Positions 35,255 to 44,954 of a stretch of 64,000 nucleotides of DNA are shown one piece after another. Made by a program: the position numbers and the translations under genes. The stretch comes from Balneolaceae bacterium (lineage in GTDB: Bacteria; Bacteroidota; Rhodothermia; Balneolales; Balneolaceae): assembly GCA_034521445.1 (NCBI GenBank), contig JAXHMM010000003.1, forward strand, positions 372,001-436,000. The letters run 5' to 3'. The notes beneath the pieces were generated by a model that was given only the letters and a program-made list of their open reading frames with translations, did no database searches and was not told the origin of the DNA. Positions within the stretch are counted from its first letter, which is position 1, and every line of letters begins with the position of its first letter.

Positions 35255-36016
35255 ATGAGCTATGAGAGCGATCCTATAATGTCCGAAGAGCAGGTTGAAG
35301 AGAATACTCTGACGGTACGGCAGAGTATCGTACGGGAGATGTCCGAGAACGGCCAGGCCGAGGAGGTCCGGAGCAACGGCTACAACTATTCCCGTTTCAA
35401 GTCGATCTCGCAGCGGACCCGGTTCAGCAAGCGGGTCATCGATCTCTCTATCGGAACCCTCGCCCTGGTGGCCTTCCTGATAAGCTATCCGGTGATCGGT
35501 CTGCTGATCAAGCTGAACTCGCGCGGCCCCGTGCTCTTCAAGCAGCGGCGGACCGGAAGGAACGGCCACACCTTCACCTGTTACAAGTACCGGACCATGC
35601 ACAAGCTGGATCTGCATCGCATCGACGGCAAGCCGGTCATCACCAAGAAGGGGGACAAGCGAATTTTCGGTTTCGGGAAACTGCTGCGCCTTACCAACCT
35701 GGACGAGCTGCCCCAGGTCCTGAACGTGCTGAAAGGGGATATGAGCCTGATCGGTCCCCGTCCCTATCCCCTCGAGGAGTGCGCACACTGGAATAATACC
35801 TTTGAGGATTTCTACTACCGCTATGCCGTCAAGCCCGGCATTACCGGACTGGCGCAGGTCAACGGCTACCGCGGCGGGACCCTCGACAGGAAACATATGA
35901 GGCGTCGCTTGGACTACGACCTGATCTATGTGCGCAGGCAGAGCCTCTGGCTGGACCTGCAAATATTGGGCCGTACGGTTTTCAAGATGATCAACCTCGA
36001 TACCGACGCCCACTGA
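35255..36016 (+). CDS. initiating sugar-phosphate transferase (bacterial sugar transferase family)
   Basis: A 253-aa monotopic phosphoglycosyltransferase. After a 55-residue charged N-terminus comes [20 protein letters not shown] (re-entrant membrane helix), then [37 protein letters not shown] and [16 protein letters not shown]. These are the signatures of WbaP/PglC-type enzymes that transfer a sugar-1-phosphate to undecaprenyl phosphate, the first step of the repeat unit. It lacks the large N-terminal membrane domain of WbaP. A 171-bp gap upstream holds a possible promoter. Confidence 0.9.
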   Translation: MSYESDPIMSEEQVEENTLTVRQSIVREMSENGQAEEVRSNGYNYSRFKSISQRTRFSKRVIDLSIGTLALVAFLISYPVIGLLIKLNSRGPVLFKQRRTGRNGHTFTCYKYRTMHKLDLHRIDGKPVITKKGDKRIFGFGKLLRLTNLDELPQVLNVLKGDMSLIGPRPYPLEECAHWNNTFEDFYYRYAVKPGITGLAQVNGYRGGTLDRKHMRRRLDYDLIYVRRQSLWLDLQILGRTVFKMINLDTDAH

Positions 36017-36064
36017 GCCCCTTTCCTCTCTCTCCCGGGCCGGCCGGGCCCTCCGGCCTCAGCC

Positions 36065-37885
36065 TCAGAACAGATACCGTAGCCTGAGCCGGTAATGTAC
36101 GTTGAGAAAATCGTCCTCGTAACTGCGATTTAAATAGCCGCCTACCCAGGTGCCGTAGTCGTAGCGCCCGTAGTTGAGCTGGTAGTTCCATTTCATCTCT
36201 CCCTCCAGCAAAAGCGGCCCGTACCGGTAGGTGCCGTTCAGTCCTATGTTAAATTTCACCTGGTGGTGGAACTGATCCTTGAAGCCTCCCTCGGGGAAAT
36301 TGCGCTGGTAGAATTCGTAGTGGAACTGGTCGTTTTCGACCACCCGCTGGAGAAAGAATCCCGCTTTTCCCCGTTCGAACCATGCCTCCACGCCCACATA
36401 CTGGCTGGTCGACCCGGGTCCAATAGCCGCCCCCAGCACCTGTCCCCGGTTGGTATGGCCCTGTTTGACCTTTTTGTGGGTGTAGGCGTAGGACTGGGGA
36501 CGCACCTCGTCGATATTGCCGGGCAGCAGGGAGTTGAACTCCGCATGTACCCGTACGAAATCAGCCCACGAGGGCTCGAAAAGTTTCTGAACGCCCACCG
36601 TCCAGGCCCGCGCGTGCTGAGGCTGGGTGATCAGATCGCGCAGGTTCCAGTTATGGTCCTCCTTGTAGAATTCGCCGTAGACTTCGGCATTGCTTTCCGG
36701 AAAGACCCAGCGAAACCACACGGAGGCGAGTCCGTTGACATGCTGATGGTAGCTTTCGTCCCTCGATCCCTCGTAGGCCTCCAGCCGGGGCCGAGGGAAG
36801 CGTTTGAAAATGGCCGTGTAGTCGCTCCATCCCAGCGGGCCGTCGCCCGCAATGCCGAGCCGCTCGGAGGGCCGGTACTGGTGGATCACGCGGGAGAGTC
36901 CCAGGGTGAGGTTGGGAACGAAGGAGGGCGTCCACGCCACGTTGAGCCCGTTCATGAAGCGTCCCGCGAGCAGCAGGCCTTCGCGCTCGTAGCGGTTGAG
37001 TTCGTTGGGCGCTCCCTCAAGATTAAGATCGAAGTAGTCGGAATCCTGCGGCCTGGCCAGGATCCACCGGAAGTCCAGGCTGCCCGCATTCCAGGGAAGG
37101 GGGAGAGGCTCGCGGGTCCCCAGGAAGGCGTGCCTGAGTCCCGGCGCGTTGTTGCTCATCACAAGCGGGTAGTTCACCGCCGGTCCCCACCAGAGCGGTT
37201 CGTTGCTCACGCCCAGCTCCAGCTGCCGGTAGTGCACCCTGAGGGAGGTCTCCCCCAGGTCCCACGTGGAAAAGGGATCGGGTCCGAAGCGGAACGGCCG
37301 GTCAATGCGTTCGGCAAGGGTGTCCTCCTGCAGGAAGCCCTCCGCCACGTAGCGGATGCGCCCGTCGGGATATTCCGGTATGAAGCGGGGCGGGGGGAAG
37401 TCGCGGTTCTGCTGATAGGCGTAGTGGGGACGGAAGGTGAGGGTGAACCAGTCGGAGGTCAGCCAGACTCCTCCCCGCACCTCCGTATTGTGTCCCACCC
37501 CGTACCAGGCCGCCCCGTTGTTTTCTCCGTGCGGCAGGTGGGTATTGTAGGTGTTGGTCAGCACCGGTTCGTAGACGCCCAGGGTGACCTCTCCCAGGAC
37601 CCCGCTCCGGATGGTATGCGTGGGGGTCTCCATGGCGTCGTTCCACCACGACCCGCCCTCGTATCCCTCCCTTTCAAGCAGCTCCAGCCAGCTGTGCCGC
37701 CACAGGGGGCGGTTGGTGTGGGAGGTGGTCAGGGCCGAATCGGACAGAAGCTGGTGGAGGCGGAACAGCTCCCCGCGCAGGTCGCCCACCGGAATGGGCT
37801 GTCCCCGCACCTCCGGCGGACCGGCCGCCAGCAGCAGCAAGAGCGGGAACAACACTTTCACGATATGGGAGGCGCAGGATCTCAT
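36065..37885 (-). CDS. Wzi-like capsule assembly outer-membrane protein (copy 1)
   Basis: A 606-aa exported protein (signal KVLFPLLLLLAAGPPEVRGQ) of the capsule-assembly Wzi family. The motif LWWGPAVNYPLVMSNNAPG, the NNGAAWYGVG region and repeated aromatic strands indicate a beta-barrel outer-membrane protein. Wzi binds the polymer at the cell surface. The end is a short barrel terminal strand. It overlaps by 4 bp with a second Wzi-like gene on the same strand, so the two form a tandem pair. Confidence 0.87.
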   Translation of the reverse strand: MRSCASHIVKVLFPLLLLLAAGPPEVRGQPIPVGDLRGELFRLHQLLSDSALTTSHTNRPLWRHSWLELLEREGYEGGSWWNDAMETPTHTIRSGVLGEVTLGVYEPVLTNTYNTHLPHGENNGAAWYGVGHNTEVRGGVWLTSDWFTLTFRPHYAYQQNRDFPPPRFIPEYPDGRIRYVAEGFLQEDTLAERIDRPFRFGPDPFSTWDLGETSLRVHYRQLELGVSNEPLWWGPAVNYPLVMSNNAPGLRHAFLGTREPLPLPWNAGSLDFRWILARPQDSDYFDLNLEGAPNELNRYEREGLLLAGRFMNGLNVAWTPSFVPNLTLGLSRVIHQYRPSERLGIAGDGPLGWSDYTAIFKRFPRPRLEAYEGSRDESYHQHVNGLASVWFRWVFPESNAEVYGEFYKEDHNWNLRDLITQPQHARAWTVGVQKLFEPSWADFVRVHAEFNSLLPGNIDEVRPQSYAYTHKKVKQGHTNRGQVLGAAIGPGSTSQYVGVEAWFERGKAGFFLQRVVENDQFHYEFYQRNFPEGGFKDQFHHQVKFNIGLNGTYRYGPLLLEGEMKWNYQLNYGRYDYGTWVGGYLNRSYEDDFLNVHYRLRLRYLF

Positions 37886-39609
37886 TGGAAGAGGTAGCGA
37901 ACTTCAAGTTGAAAGTGCCAGTTGACGATGTCGGTCCCTTCGAAACGCTCGAAATCGGTGTCCAGCTCCCCGTAGCCGAAACGCCCGTAGTTGAAATGCT
38001 TGTTCCACACGAGCTGCCCGCCCAGCAGGAAGTCGCCCAGCCGGTAGTGCCCCTTCATGCCCACCCGGAGCTGGACCCAGTTGCGCCAGATGTCCTTGTA
38101 GCCGGTGCCGCCGCCCGGCTCGTCGTAGAATTCGTAGTGAAAGAAGTCGTTGTGCTCCACACGCTGCAGGAAGAAGCCCGCCATGCCCGCGGGCGTATAG
38201 GCGTCCACCCCCAGGTACTGGCTCCCGGATCCCGGACCGATGGCGGCGCCCAGCACCTCCCCGCGGTGGGTGTGGCCCTGGCGTATGGGGGTGTGGGTAT
38301 AGTAGAACTGCTGGGGACGAACCTCATCGACCCGCCCGGGCACCAGGGAGTTGATCTCCGCCGTCAGGCTGAAGAAGTCGATGCCGGACCGGCCGGAGGG
38401 AAGGACCTTTCTCATGCCCACCGTATAGGCGCGGTTGTTGTGCGGCTCCATCAGGAAATCCCGAAGGTCCCAGTTGGTATCTTCCCTCATGTATTCGGCG
38501 TAGAATTCGGCGCCGCTTTCGCGGAAGATCCACCGCAGGAAGAGGGAGGCCAGCTGGTTCGATTCGACGTTGTCGGCCCGCACGTCCTCGCCCCCCAGAA
38601 TACGTTCCCGGTTTTCGATCTGAAAGGGCAGCACGGCCTCGAAGTAGTCGGAGAAGCGCAGGCCGCTTTCCGGGATATGCCGGTAGTAGAGGCGCGAGAA
38701 GCCCACCGAGAGGCCCGGCGCGAAAGAAGGAGACCAGGCCGCATGGACCCCGTTCAGAAATCGGTCGCCCCCCGTGGCGCTCCTTTGGTGGTAATCCGAA
38801 TCCCGGGGCCACGCCCCCATCAGGCGGAATTCGACATCGCCCAGCCCCAGGGGAAGGGCGAGCGGCGAGCGGGTCCCCAAAAAGAGCTGGGGCAGGGAGG
38901 CGGCGTTGTTGCTCATGATCAGCGGATAACGCACGGCGGGTCCCCACCAGAGCGATTCCTTGCCGTAGCCTATTTCCATCTGCCGGTAATGAAGGCGAAG
39001 AGAGGTCTCTCCCCAGTCAAGGGTGGCAAAGGGTTCGGGTCCGAAGCGGAAAGGCATGTCGATGTCGGGGATCTGGGCCCGGTAGATGGGCCGGCCGTCT
39101 TCGTCATTCGGGATAAAGCGGGGGACGCGGAAATCGCTGTTGCCCTGCCAGGCCAGGTGGGGACGCAGGGTAATCGTGAGCCAGTCGGAGGTGATCCAGG
39201 CTCCGCCCTGCAGCTCCAGGGTGAGTCCCCTGCCGTACCAGGCCGCCCCGTTGTTCTCCCCCTGCGGCAGGGCGGAGTTGGCGGTCTGACGGTAGATGGG
39301 ATCCCACAAACCGGCCGAGAAATTCAGCGGCCCCTCCCGCTGCGGCGTTGCGAGGGGCTGCGCCCACCAGGAGTCTCCGTAGCCCTGCAGGCTGTCGAGG
39401 GCCGTGCGGTAGGTGCCCATCCAGAGGGGGCGGTCGGTGAAGGAGACCGAGGCGGGGGAGCCGGTGAGAAGCTGCACCAGGCGGAACTGCTCCTCGCGAA
39501 GATCGCCCACCGGCACGGGCTGGGACCGCAGTTCGCCGGCCGGCAGCAGCGTTAGCAGCAGGACGGCCGGCAGGCCAATCAGGGAGAACAGGCGCTTGGC
39601 TGCAGACAT
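37882..39609 (-). CDS. Wzi-like capsule assembly outer-membrane protein (copy 2)
   Basis: A 575-aa exported protein starting at the ATG ending 39609 (MSAAKRLFSLIGLPAVLLLT); the upstream open frame has no support. It shares with copy 1 the LWWGPAVRYPLIMSNNAASL motif, the DLREEQFRL opening and the RGEVLGAAIGPGSGSQY stretch. The two probably arose by duplication. It is transcribed divergently from the Wzz-like gene at 39861, so regulatory sites for both should lie in 39610-39860. Confidence 0.87.
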   Translation of the reverse strand: MSAAKRLFSLIGLPAVLLLTLLPAGELRSQPVPVGDLREEQFRLVQLLTGSPASVSFTDRPLWMGTYRTALDSLQGYGDSWWAQPLATPQREGPLNFSAGLWDPIYRQTANSALPQGENNGAAWYGRGLTLELQGGAWITSDWLTITLRPHLAWQGNSDFRVPRFIPNDEDGRPIYRAQIPDIDMPFRFGPEPFATLDWGETSLRLHYRQMEIGYGKESLWWGPAVRYPLIMSNNAASLPQLFLGTRSPLALPLGLGDVEFRLMGAWPRDSDYHQRSATGGDRFLNGVHAAWSPSFAPGLSVGFSRLYYRHIPESGLRFSDYFEAVLPFQIENRERILGGEDVRADNVESNQLASLFLRWIFRESGAEFYAEYMREDTNWDLRDFLMEPHNNRAYTVGMRKVLPSGRSGIDFFSLTAEINSLVPGRVDEVRPQQFYYTHTPIRQGHTHRGEVLGAAIGPGSGSQYLGVDAYTPAGMAGFFLQRVEHNDFFHYEFYDEPGGGTGYKDIWRNWVQLRVGMKGHYRLGDFLLGGQLVWNKHFNYGRFGYGELDTDFERFEGTDIVNWHFQLEVRYLFQ

Positions 39610-39860
39610 GGTTTGCAAGGTACGGGTATGGATTGAACAGGGGCTGTCTCTGGTGCAAAAATGTAACGGTTCGGGGCTACAATTGCTATCGTAAATGGCG
39701 GACAGGCGTGTCCTGGGCCGCCGCGCGGAAGCCTCAAAAGACGGACGGGAACGCCAATTTGCTCTTTCTACACTCTCCAAAAATCCGTATCATGAGCGGC
39801 TGATTGGCAGGGAGCCGGTGACGCCGCCCGCCCTTATTTTCCACGACATCCGTACGCATT

Positions 39861-41069
39861 TTGAGCCAGGAAGAACAACCGCATCCCACACACTACCATC
39901 CCGCCCGGGAGGGAGGGGGGCAGGAGGTCTCCTCCGGCACCTACCAGCCTGCGGCTGCACCGGATGAAGGGGGCATACGTCCCATGGAGATCATGCTCTT
40001 CTTCTGGACCGAGCGGTTCATCATCGGACTGTTTCTGGGATTTTTCCTGGTGGGGGGCTTCGTCTACGCCTCCCTGAGTACCGAGGAGTATTCCGCCAAG
40101 ACGACGCTGCTTCCAGAAGGAGGCGGGACCCAAGGCATGGGGCAGAATCTGCTGCGCCAGTACGGCGGACTGCTGGGCATCAACATGCAGGGTACCCAGG
40201 GAGGCGAATTCCTGCCCACCAACATCTACCCCGACATCCTGCAAAGCGTGCCCTACCAGGTGGAGCTGATGAGCACCCCCATCTATTTTGAAAAGCAGGA
40301 CACCACCGTGACGCCCCACACCTGGTTTCGCGAACTTCAGCCTCCCGACAGGCTGGCCATGCTTCGGCGCTACACCCTCGGTCTCCCCTGGACCGTCTGG
40401 GGATGGATACGCGGAGGAGGCGGGGGAGGGGGCGCAACGCCCGAACCCGTCGCCACCCGGGTGAATCCCGACTCGGTGCTCGACGTATCGGGCACGCAGA
40501 TGGCCACCATCGGGCAGCTGCGCGGCCGCATCAGCATCATGCAGACCGACAACGGACTCATTCAGTTTACCGCTGAACTTCCCGATCCCCAGGCCGCCGC
40601 CGAGCTGGGCAACGTGGGCATCGAGCTGCTCAAGAAGTACGTCAGCGAGTACCGCACCGAAAAAGCGCAGCAGGATCTTGAGTTTGTACAACAGCAGTAC
40701 CAGCAGGCCCGGGAGCGCTTCCAGCAGGCGCAGATCGATCTGGCGGAGTTTCGCGACAGCAACCTCAATCCCGCCACCAACCGGGCCACCGTCAGGGAGC
40801 AGGTGCTGCAGTCGGAGTTTGACCTCGCCTCCAGCGTCTACAACTCCCTGGCCCAGAACCTGGAGCAGGCCAAACTGCGGGTGCAGGAAGAAACCCCGGT
40901 GTTCACCACCGTGGAGCCCCTGCTGGTGCCGCGCGGACCCAGTTCGCCCAACACCAAGCTGATCCTGGTCATATCCGCCTTTCTCGGGGTTATGGGCGGG
41001 GTGATCTTTGTCCTGCTGCGCAGGCAGTGGACGGAATTCCGGCAGATACTGCGCAGCCAGGTCTCCTGA
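39861..41069 (+). CDS. Wzz-like polysaccharide chain-length/co-polymerase protein (copy 2)
   Basis: A 402-aa protein starting TTG at 39861 (SQEEQPHPTHYHPARE). Hydrophobic helix near residues 52-70 (FIIGLFLGFFLVGGFVYASL); periplasmic body with coiled coil (QQDLEFVQQQYQQARERFQQ); Pro-rich PLLVPRGPSSPNTKL before the last membrane helix LILVISAFLGVMGGVIFVLL. It resembles copy 1 at 25960 in layout, including the Asn-rich NLNPATN motif found in both. A Gly-rich loop (GGGGGGGA) is unusual. It likely partners the downstream export machinery. Confidence 0.86.
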   Translation: MSQEEQPHPTHYHPAREGGGQEVSSGTYQPAAAPDEGGIRPMEIMLFFWTERFIIGLFLGFFLVGGFVYASLSTEEYSAKTTLLPEGGGTQGMGQNLLRQYGGLLGINMQGTQGGEFLPTNIYPDILQSVPYQVELMSTPIYFEKQDTTVTPHTWFRELQPPDRLAMLRRYTLGLPWTVWGWIRGGGGGGGATPEPVATRVNPDSVLDVSGTQMATIGQLRGRISIMQTDNGLIQFTAELPDPQAAAELGNVGIELLKKYVSEYRTEKAQQDLEFVQQQYQQARERFQQAQIDLAEFRDSNLNPATNRATVREQVLQSEFDLASSVYNSLAQNLEQAKLRVQEETPVFTTVEPLLVPRGPSSPNTKLILVISAFLGVMGGVIFVLLRRQWTEFRQILRSQVS

Positions 41070-41094
41070 CCATGTGCATTTCAACCGAGCAACT

Positions 41095-42052
41095 ATGAAC
41101 AAATCGGACAGCATCTACATCGCCGGCCACCGCGGCATGGTGGGATCGGCCGTCCGGCGCCGCCTGGAGAGCGAGGGCTACACCAACCTGATCCTGCGCA
41201 GCAGTTCGGAGCTCGATTTGAGAGACCAGGCTGCGGTGCGTGATTTTTTCGCCTCCGAGCAACCCCGCGTGGTGATCGATGCGGCGGCGCGCGTGGGCGG
41301 CATCCTGGCCAACGACCGGTATCCCTGGCAGTTCCTCTACGACAACCTGCAGATTCAGAACAACCTTATCGCCGCGGCCCACGAGCAGGAGGCCGAGCGC
41401 TTTATCTTCCTGGGCAGCTCCTGCATCTATCCCCGGAATACCGACCAGCCCATGCGCGAAGACGCCCTGCTGACCGGTCCCCTGGAGTCCACCAACCAGT
41501 GGTACGCCGTGGCCAAGATCGCCGGCGTCAAAATGGTCGAGGCCCTGCGCCGGCAGTACGGCCGCCGCTACGTCTCGCTCATGCCCACCAACCTCTACGG
41601 GCCCCGGGACAACTTCGACCTGGAGACCTCCCACGTGCTGCCCGCGCTCATCCGCAAATTCCACGAGGCCGCCCGGGATGACCACCGCCCGGTGACGCTC
41701 TGGGGCAGCGGCACGCCCAGGCGGGAGTTCCTGCATGTGGACGACGTGGCCGACGCCGTCCTTTTTGTGCTGCGGACGCGAGATGGAGCACGACCTCTAC
41801 AACGTGGGCACCGGCAAAGACCTGAGCATCAGGGAGCTGGCGGCTCTCATCCAGCGCATTACGGGACACGAGGGTGAGATTGAATGGGACCGCTCCAAGC
41901 CCGACGGCACGCCCCGCAAGCTGATGGACGTGAGCCGCATGCACGAGGCGGGCTGGGAGCACAGCATCGGGCTGGAGGAGGGCATACGGCAGACCTACGA
42001 GTGGTTCCGGAATCATATGAACGAAATCAAGGAAGTGGAGATCGAATCGTGA
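41095..42052 (+). CDS. fcl: GDP-L-fucose synthase (frameshifted)
   Basis: Together the two reading frames encode a full-length GDP-L-fucose synthase of about 318 aa. Frame 1 (from ATG 41095) gives [17 protein letters not shown], the NAD(P)-binding motif, and [20 protein letters not shown] with Tyr-x3-Lys. Near 41775-41795 the frame changes by one base to [20 protein letters not shown] and continues to TAG/TGA at 42052 ([19 protein letters not shown]). One inserted base, or a consensus error, explains it. The enzyme epimerises and reduces GDP-4-keto-6-deoxymannose. It overlaps gmd by 4 bp. Confidence 0.85.
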
Positions 42053-43104
42053 GCGCAAAGAACAAGGTTGCGCTGGTAACGGGCATTACGGGGCAGGACG
42101 GCTCCTACCTGGCCGAGCTGCTATTGGACAAGGGCTACGAGGTGCACGGCATCAAGCGCCGCGCCAGCCTCTTCAACACCGACCGGGTGGATCACCTCTA
42201 CCACGACCCCCATTTCAAGGGTTTGCCCTTCTACCTGCACTACGGCGACATGACCGACGCCACCAACCTCATCCGGATCATCCAGGAGACCCAGCCCGAC
42301 GAGATCTACAACCTGGCGGCCCAGAGCCACGTGCAGGTCTCCTTCGAGGCGCCCGAGTACACGACCGACGTGGACGCCATGGGCACGCTCCGCCTGCTGG
42401 AGGCCGTCCGCATCCTGGGCATGGAGGAGAAGACCCGCATCTACCAGGCCTCCACCTCCGAGCTCTACGGCAAGATACAGGAGACGCCCCAGTCGGAGAC
42501 CACCCCCTTCTATCCCCGCTCACCCTACGGGGCCGCCAAGCTCTACGCCTACTGGATCACCGTCAACTACCGGGAGGCCTACGGCATGTACGCCGTCAAC
42601 GGCATTCTCTTCAACCACGAATCCCCCCGCCGGGGCGAGACCTTCGTGACGCGCAAGATCACCCGCGCGGCCGTTCGCATCGCCGCCGGCCGCCAGAAAA
42701 AGCTCTTCCTGGGCAACCTGGACGCCCGGCGGGACTGGGGACACGCCCGTGACTACGTGCGGGGCATGTGGCTTATGCTGCAGCAGGAGGAGCCGGATGA
42801 TTTTGTGCTGGCCACGGGAAAAACCACCACCGTTCGCGACTTCTGCCGCATGGCCTTCCAGGCGGCGGGCATCGAACTGCAGTGGGAGGGCGAGGGGCAG
42901 CAGGAGGTCGGGCGGCACGCCGGAAACGGGGAGGTGCTGGTGGAGGTGGACCCGCAGTATTTCCGTCCCACCGAAGTGGACCTGCTGATCGGCGACGCCT
43001 CCAAGGCGGCCGAGCAGCTGGGATGGGAACCCGAGTACACCATCGACGCTCTCATTGAAGAAATGGTTGAAATGGACCGCAAGGCCATGGAGGAGAACCA
43101 ATAG
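42049..43104 (+). CDS. gmd: GDP-mannose 4,6-dehydratase
   Basis: A 351-aa extended SDR starting with GTG at 42049, overlapping the fcl stop (GTGA). Motifs are [76 protein letters not shown], and [19 protein letters not shown], all typical of GMD. It converts GDP-mannose to GDP-4-keto-6-deoxymannose, which Fcl turns into GDP-L-fucose. The order fcl-gmd makes a complete fucose-donor pathway from GDP-mannose. Confidence 0.95.
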   Translation: MSAKNKVALVTGITGQDGSYLAELLLDKGYEVHGIKRRASLFNTDRVDHLYHDPHFKGLPFYLHYGDMTDATNLIRIIQETQPDEIYNLAAQSHVQVSFEAPEYTTDVDAMGTLRLLEAVRILGMEEKTRIYQASTSELYGKIQETPQSETTPFYPRSPYGAAKLYAYWITVNYREAYGMYAVNGILFNHESPRRGETFVTRKITRAAVRIAAGRQKKLFLGNLDARRDWGHARDYVRGMWLMLQQEEPDDFVLATGKTTTVRDFCRMAFQAAGIELQWEGEGQQEVGRHAGNGEVLVEVDPQYFRPTEVDLLIGDASKAAEQLGWEPEYTIDALIEEMVEMDRKAMEENQ

Positions 43105-43142
43105 TTTAAATATTATTGGAAGTAATCATTTAATAAACGGAC

Positions 43143-44948
43143 ATGCTTGACTCCCTGAAAAAGATCTACACGCTCTTCCTGAGCAGGTACCGCATGAAGC
43201 TGGCCATCCTCTTCGGGATGATGCTGATGGCCTCCGTGCTTGAAATCATGGGCATCGGCATGATACCGGCCTTCGTCATTGTGGTGACCGAGGATCCCTC
43301 CACCGTGCTGGGATACCCTGTGATCGGCGATTGGCTGCGCTACTTCGGCATCACCACCTCCCGGGAGATGATCATCTCGGGCGCGCTCACCCTCATCGGC
43401 GTCTTCGTGGTCAAGAATCTCTACCTCAGCTTCTTTCTCTACCTCAAGAAGCGCTTCATCGCCAACCGCGGGGTCTACCTGCAGGACCGTCTTTTCCGGG
43501 CCTACATGACGGCGCCCTACTCCTTCTACACCAACAGGAACTCCGCGGAACTGCTGCGCAACATCACCAACGAAGTGCAGCGCATCGTCACCGGCACCAT
43601 GATGCCCTTCATGGAGCTCTCCCTTAATTTCTGTATGACTCTCTTCATCATCGCCTCCCTCATGTACGTCGATCCCGTTATCACGGTGGCCGCCATCGTG
43701 GTGATGGGCGGGGGAGGCTATGCCTTCCTGAAGTTCACCCAGCGAAAGACCGACGAGTACGGCAAGAAGGACCGCGACGCGCGCGGGGAGATGAACAAGG
43801 CGGTCATACAGGGACTGGGCGGCTTCAAGGAGGCGCGTATACTGAACCGCGAGAAGATGTTCCTGAACCATTACCGCGAATATGCCGAGGTCAGCAAACG
43901 GGCCAACATCTTCAAGTACGTGATCAACAACCTTCCCAACCCCATCATAGAGACCATCGCGGTAACCGGCATCCTGATGATCGTATTCATCCGTGTGCTG
44001 GAGGGCAGCGACTTCAATACCATTGTTCCCATCCTGGTCTTCTTCGGGGCCGCTACCGTGCGCCTCATGCCCATTCTCAAGCAGGTGATCTCGAAGGTGA
44101 CCGACCTTCGCTACAACGTGCATTCGGTCTACGCCATCTACGACGACCTGATGCTGCTGGAGAACGAATACAAGGATTTCCGCAAGCAGGTGCTGCGCAA
44201 CCGTGAAAGGATGCACCTGAAGGATGAAATCCGTCTCGAAAAGGTCAGCTACAGCTACGAGGGATCGGAGGAGCAGGCCGTCAGGAACGCCACCTTCTCT
44301 ATCAAGAAAGGCAGTGCCGTAGCCTTTGCCGGCGCCACCGGGGCGGGCAAGACCACCATGGTGGACGTGATCCTGGGACTGCTGCAGCCGCAGGAAGGCC
44401 GCATCACGGTGGACGGGATGAACATCCATGACAACATCCGCGGCTGGCAGCAGAACGTGGGCTACATCCCGCAGTCCATCTACCTGCTGGACGAATCCAT
44501 CCGACGCAACATCGCCTTCGGCATCCCCGACGAGGAGATCGACGAAGAGAGCGTATGGGAGGCCATCCGCGCGGCCCAGCTCGAGGAGATGATCGGCCGC
44601 CTGCCCAAGGGCCTCGATACGGTGGTCGGGGAGCGCGGCGTGCGGCTCAGCGGGGGACAGCAGCAGCGCATCGGTATCGCCCGAGCCCTCTATTCCAATC
44701 CCGCGCTGCTGGTCATGGACGAGGCCACCTCCTCACTGGACAACCTCACCGAGAAATACGTCATCGACGCCATCGAGCGGCTCAAGGGCGACCGCACCAT
44801 CATCATGATCGCCCACCGCCTCACCACGGTCAAGAACTGCGACACCATCTTCATGATGAAGGAGGGCGAGATCGTCGACCGGGGCACCTACCATGAGCTC
44901 CTGGAAGACAGCAAGGACTTCCGGAGGATGAGCCTGGTCGAGGATTAG
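43143..44948 (+). CDS. ABC transporter, permease-ATPase fusion (PglK/MsbA-like flippase)
   Basis: A 601-aa half transporter. Residues 1-330 form about six membrane helices; the C-terminal ATPase has GATGAGKTTMVDVIL (Walker A), LSGGQQQRIGIARAL (signature), ALLVMDEATSSLDN (Walker B) and IMIAHRLTT (H-loop). The arrangement and the IRRNIAFGIPDEEI stretch resemble PglK/WlaB, ABC flippases of lipid-linked oligosaccharides. Either it flips a different glycan from Wzx or exports a lipid. It begins the run gene-MBOAT-SGNH (6 bp then 3 bp gaps). Confidence 0.9.
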   Translation: MLDSLKKIYTLFLSRYRMKLAILFGMMLMASVLEIMGIGMIPAFVIVVTEDPSTVLGYPVIGDWLRYFGITTSREMIISGALTLIGVFVVKNLYLSFFLYLKKRFIANRGVYLQDRLFRAYMTAPYSFYTNRNSAELLRNITNEVQRIVTGTMMPFMELSLNFCMTLFIIASLMYVDPVITVAAIVVMGGGGYAFLKFTQRKTDEYGKKDRDARGEMNKAVIQGLGGFKEARILNREKMFLNHYREYAEVSKRANIFKYVINNLPNPIIETIAVTGILMIVFIRVLEGSDFNTIVPILVFFGAATVRLMPILKQVISKVTDLRYNVHSVYAIYDDLMLLENEYKDFRKQVLRNRERMHLKDEIRLEKVSYSYEGSEEQAVRNATFSIKKGSAVAFAGATGAGKTTMVDVILGLLQPQEGRITVDGMNIHDNIRGWQQNVGYIPQSIYLLDESIRRNIAFGIPDEEIDEESVWEAIRAAQLEEMIGRLPKGLDTVVGERGVRLSGGQQQRIGIARALYSNPALLVMDEATSSLDNLTEKYVIDAIERLKGDRTIIMIAHRLTTVKNCDTIFMMKEGEIVDRGTYHELLEDSKDFRRMSLVED

Positions 44949-44954
44949 GTACCC

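Noticed and set aside
36263-37897. Very long open frame on the plus strand opposite the first Wzi-like gene
   Set aside because: High-GC shadow frame; the minus-strand Wzi frame has the family motifs and this one has none.
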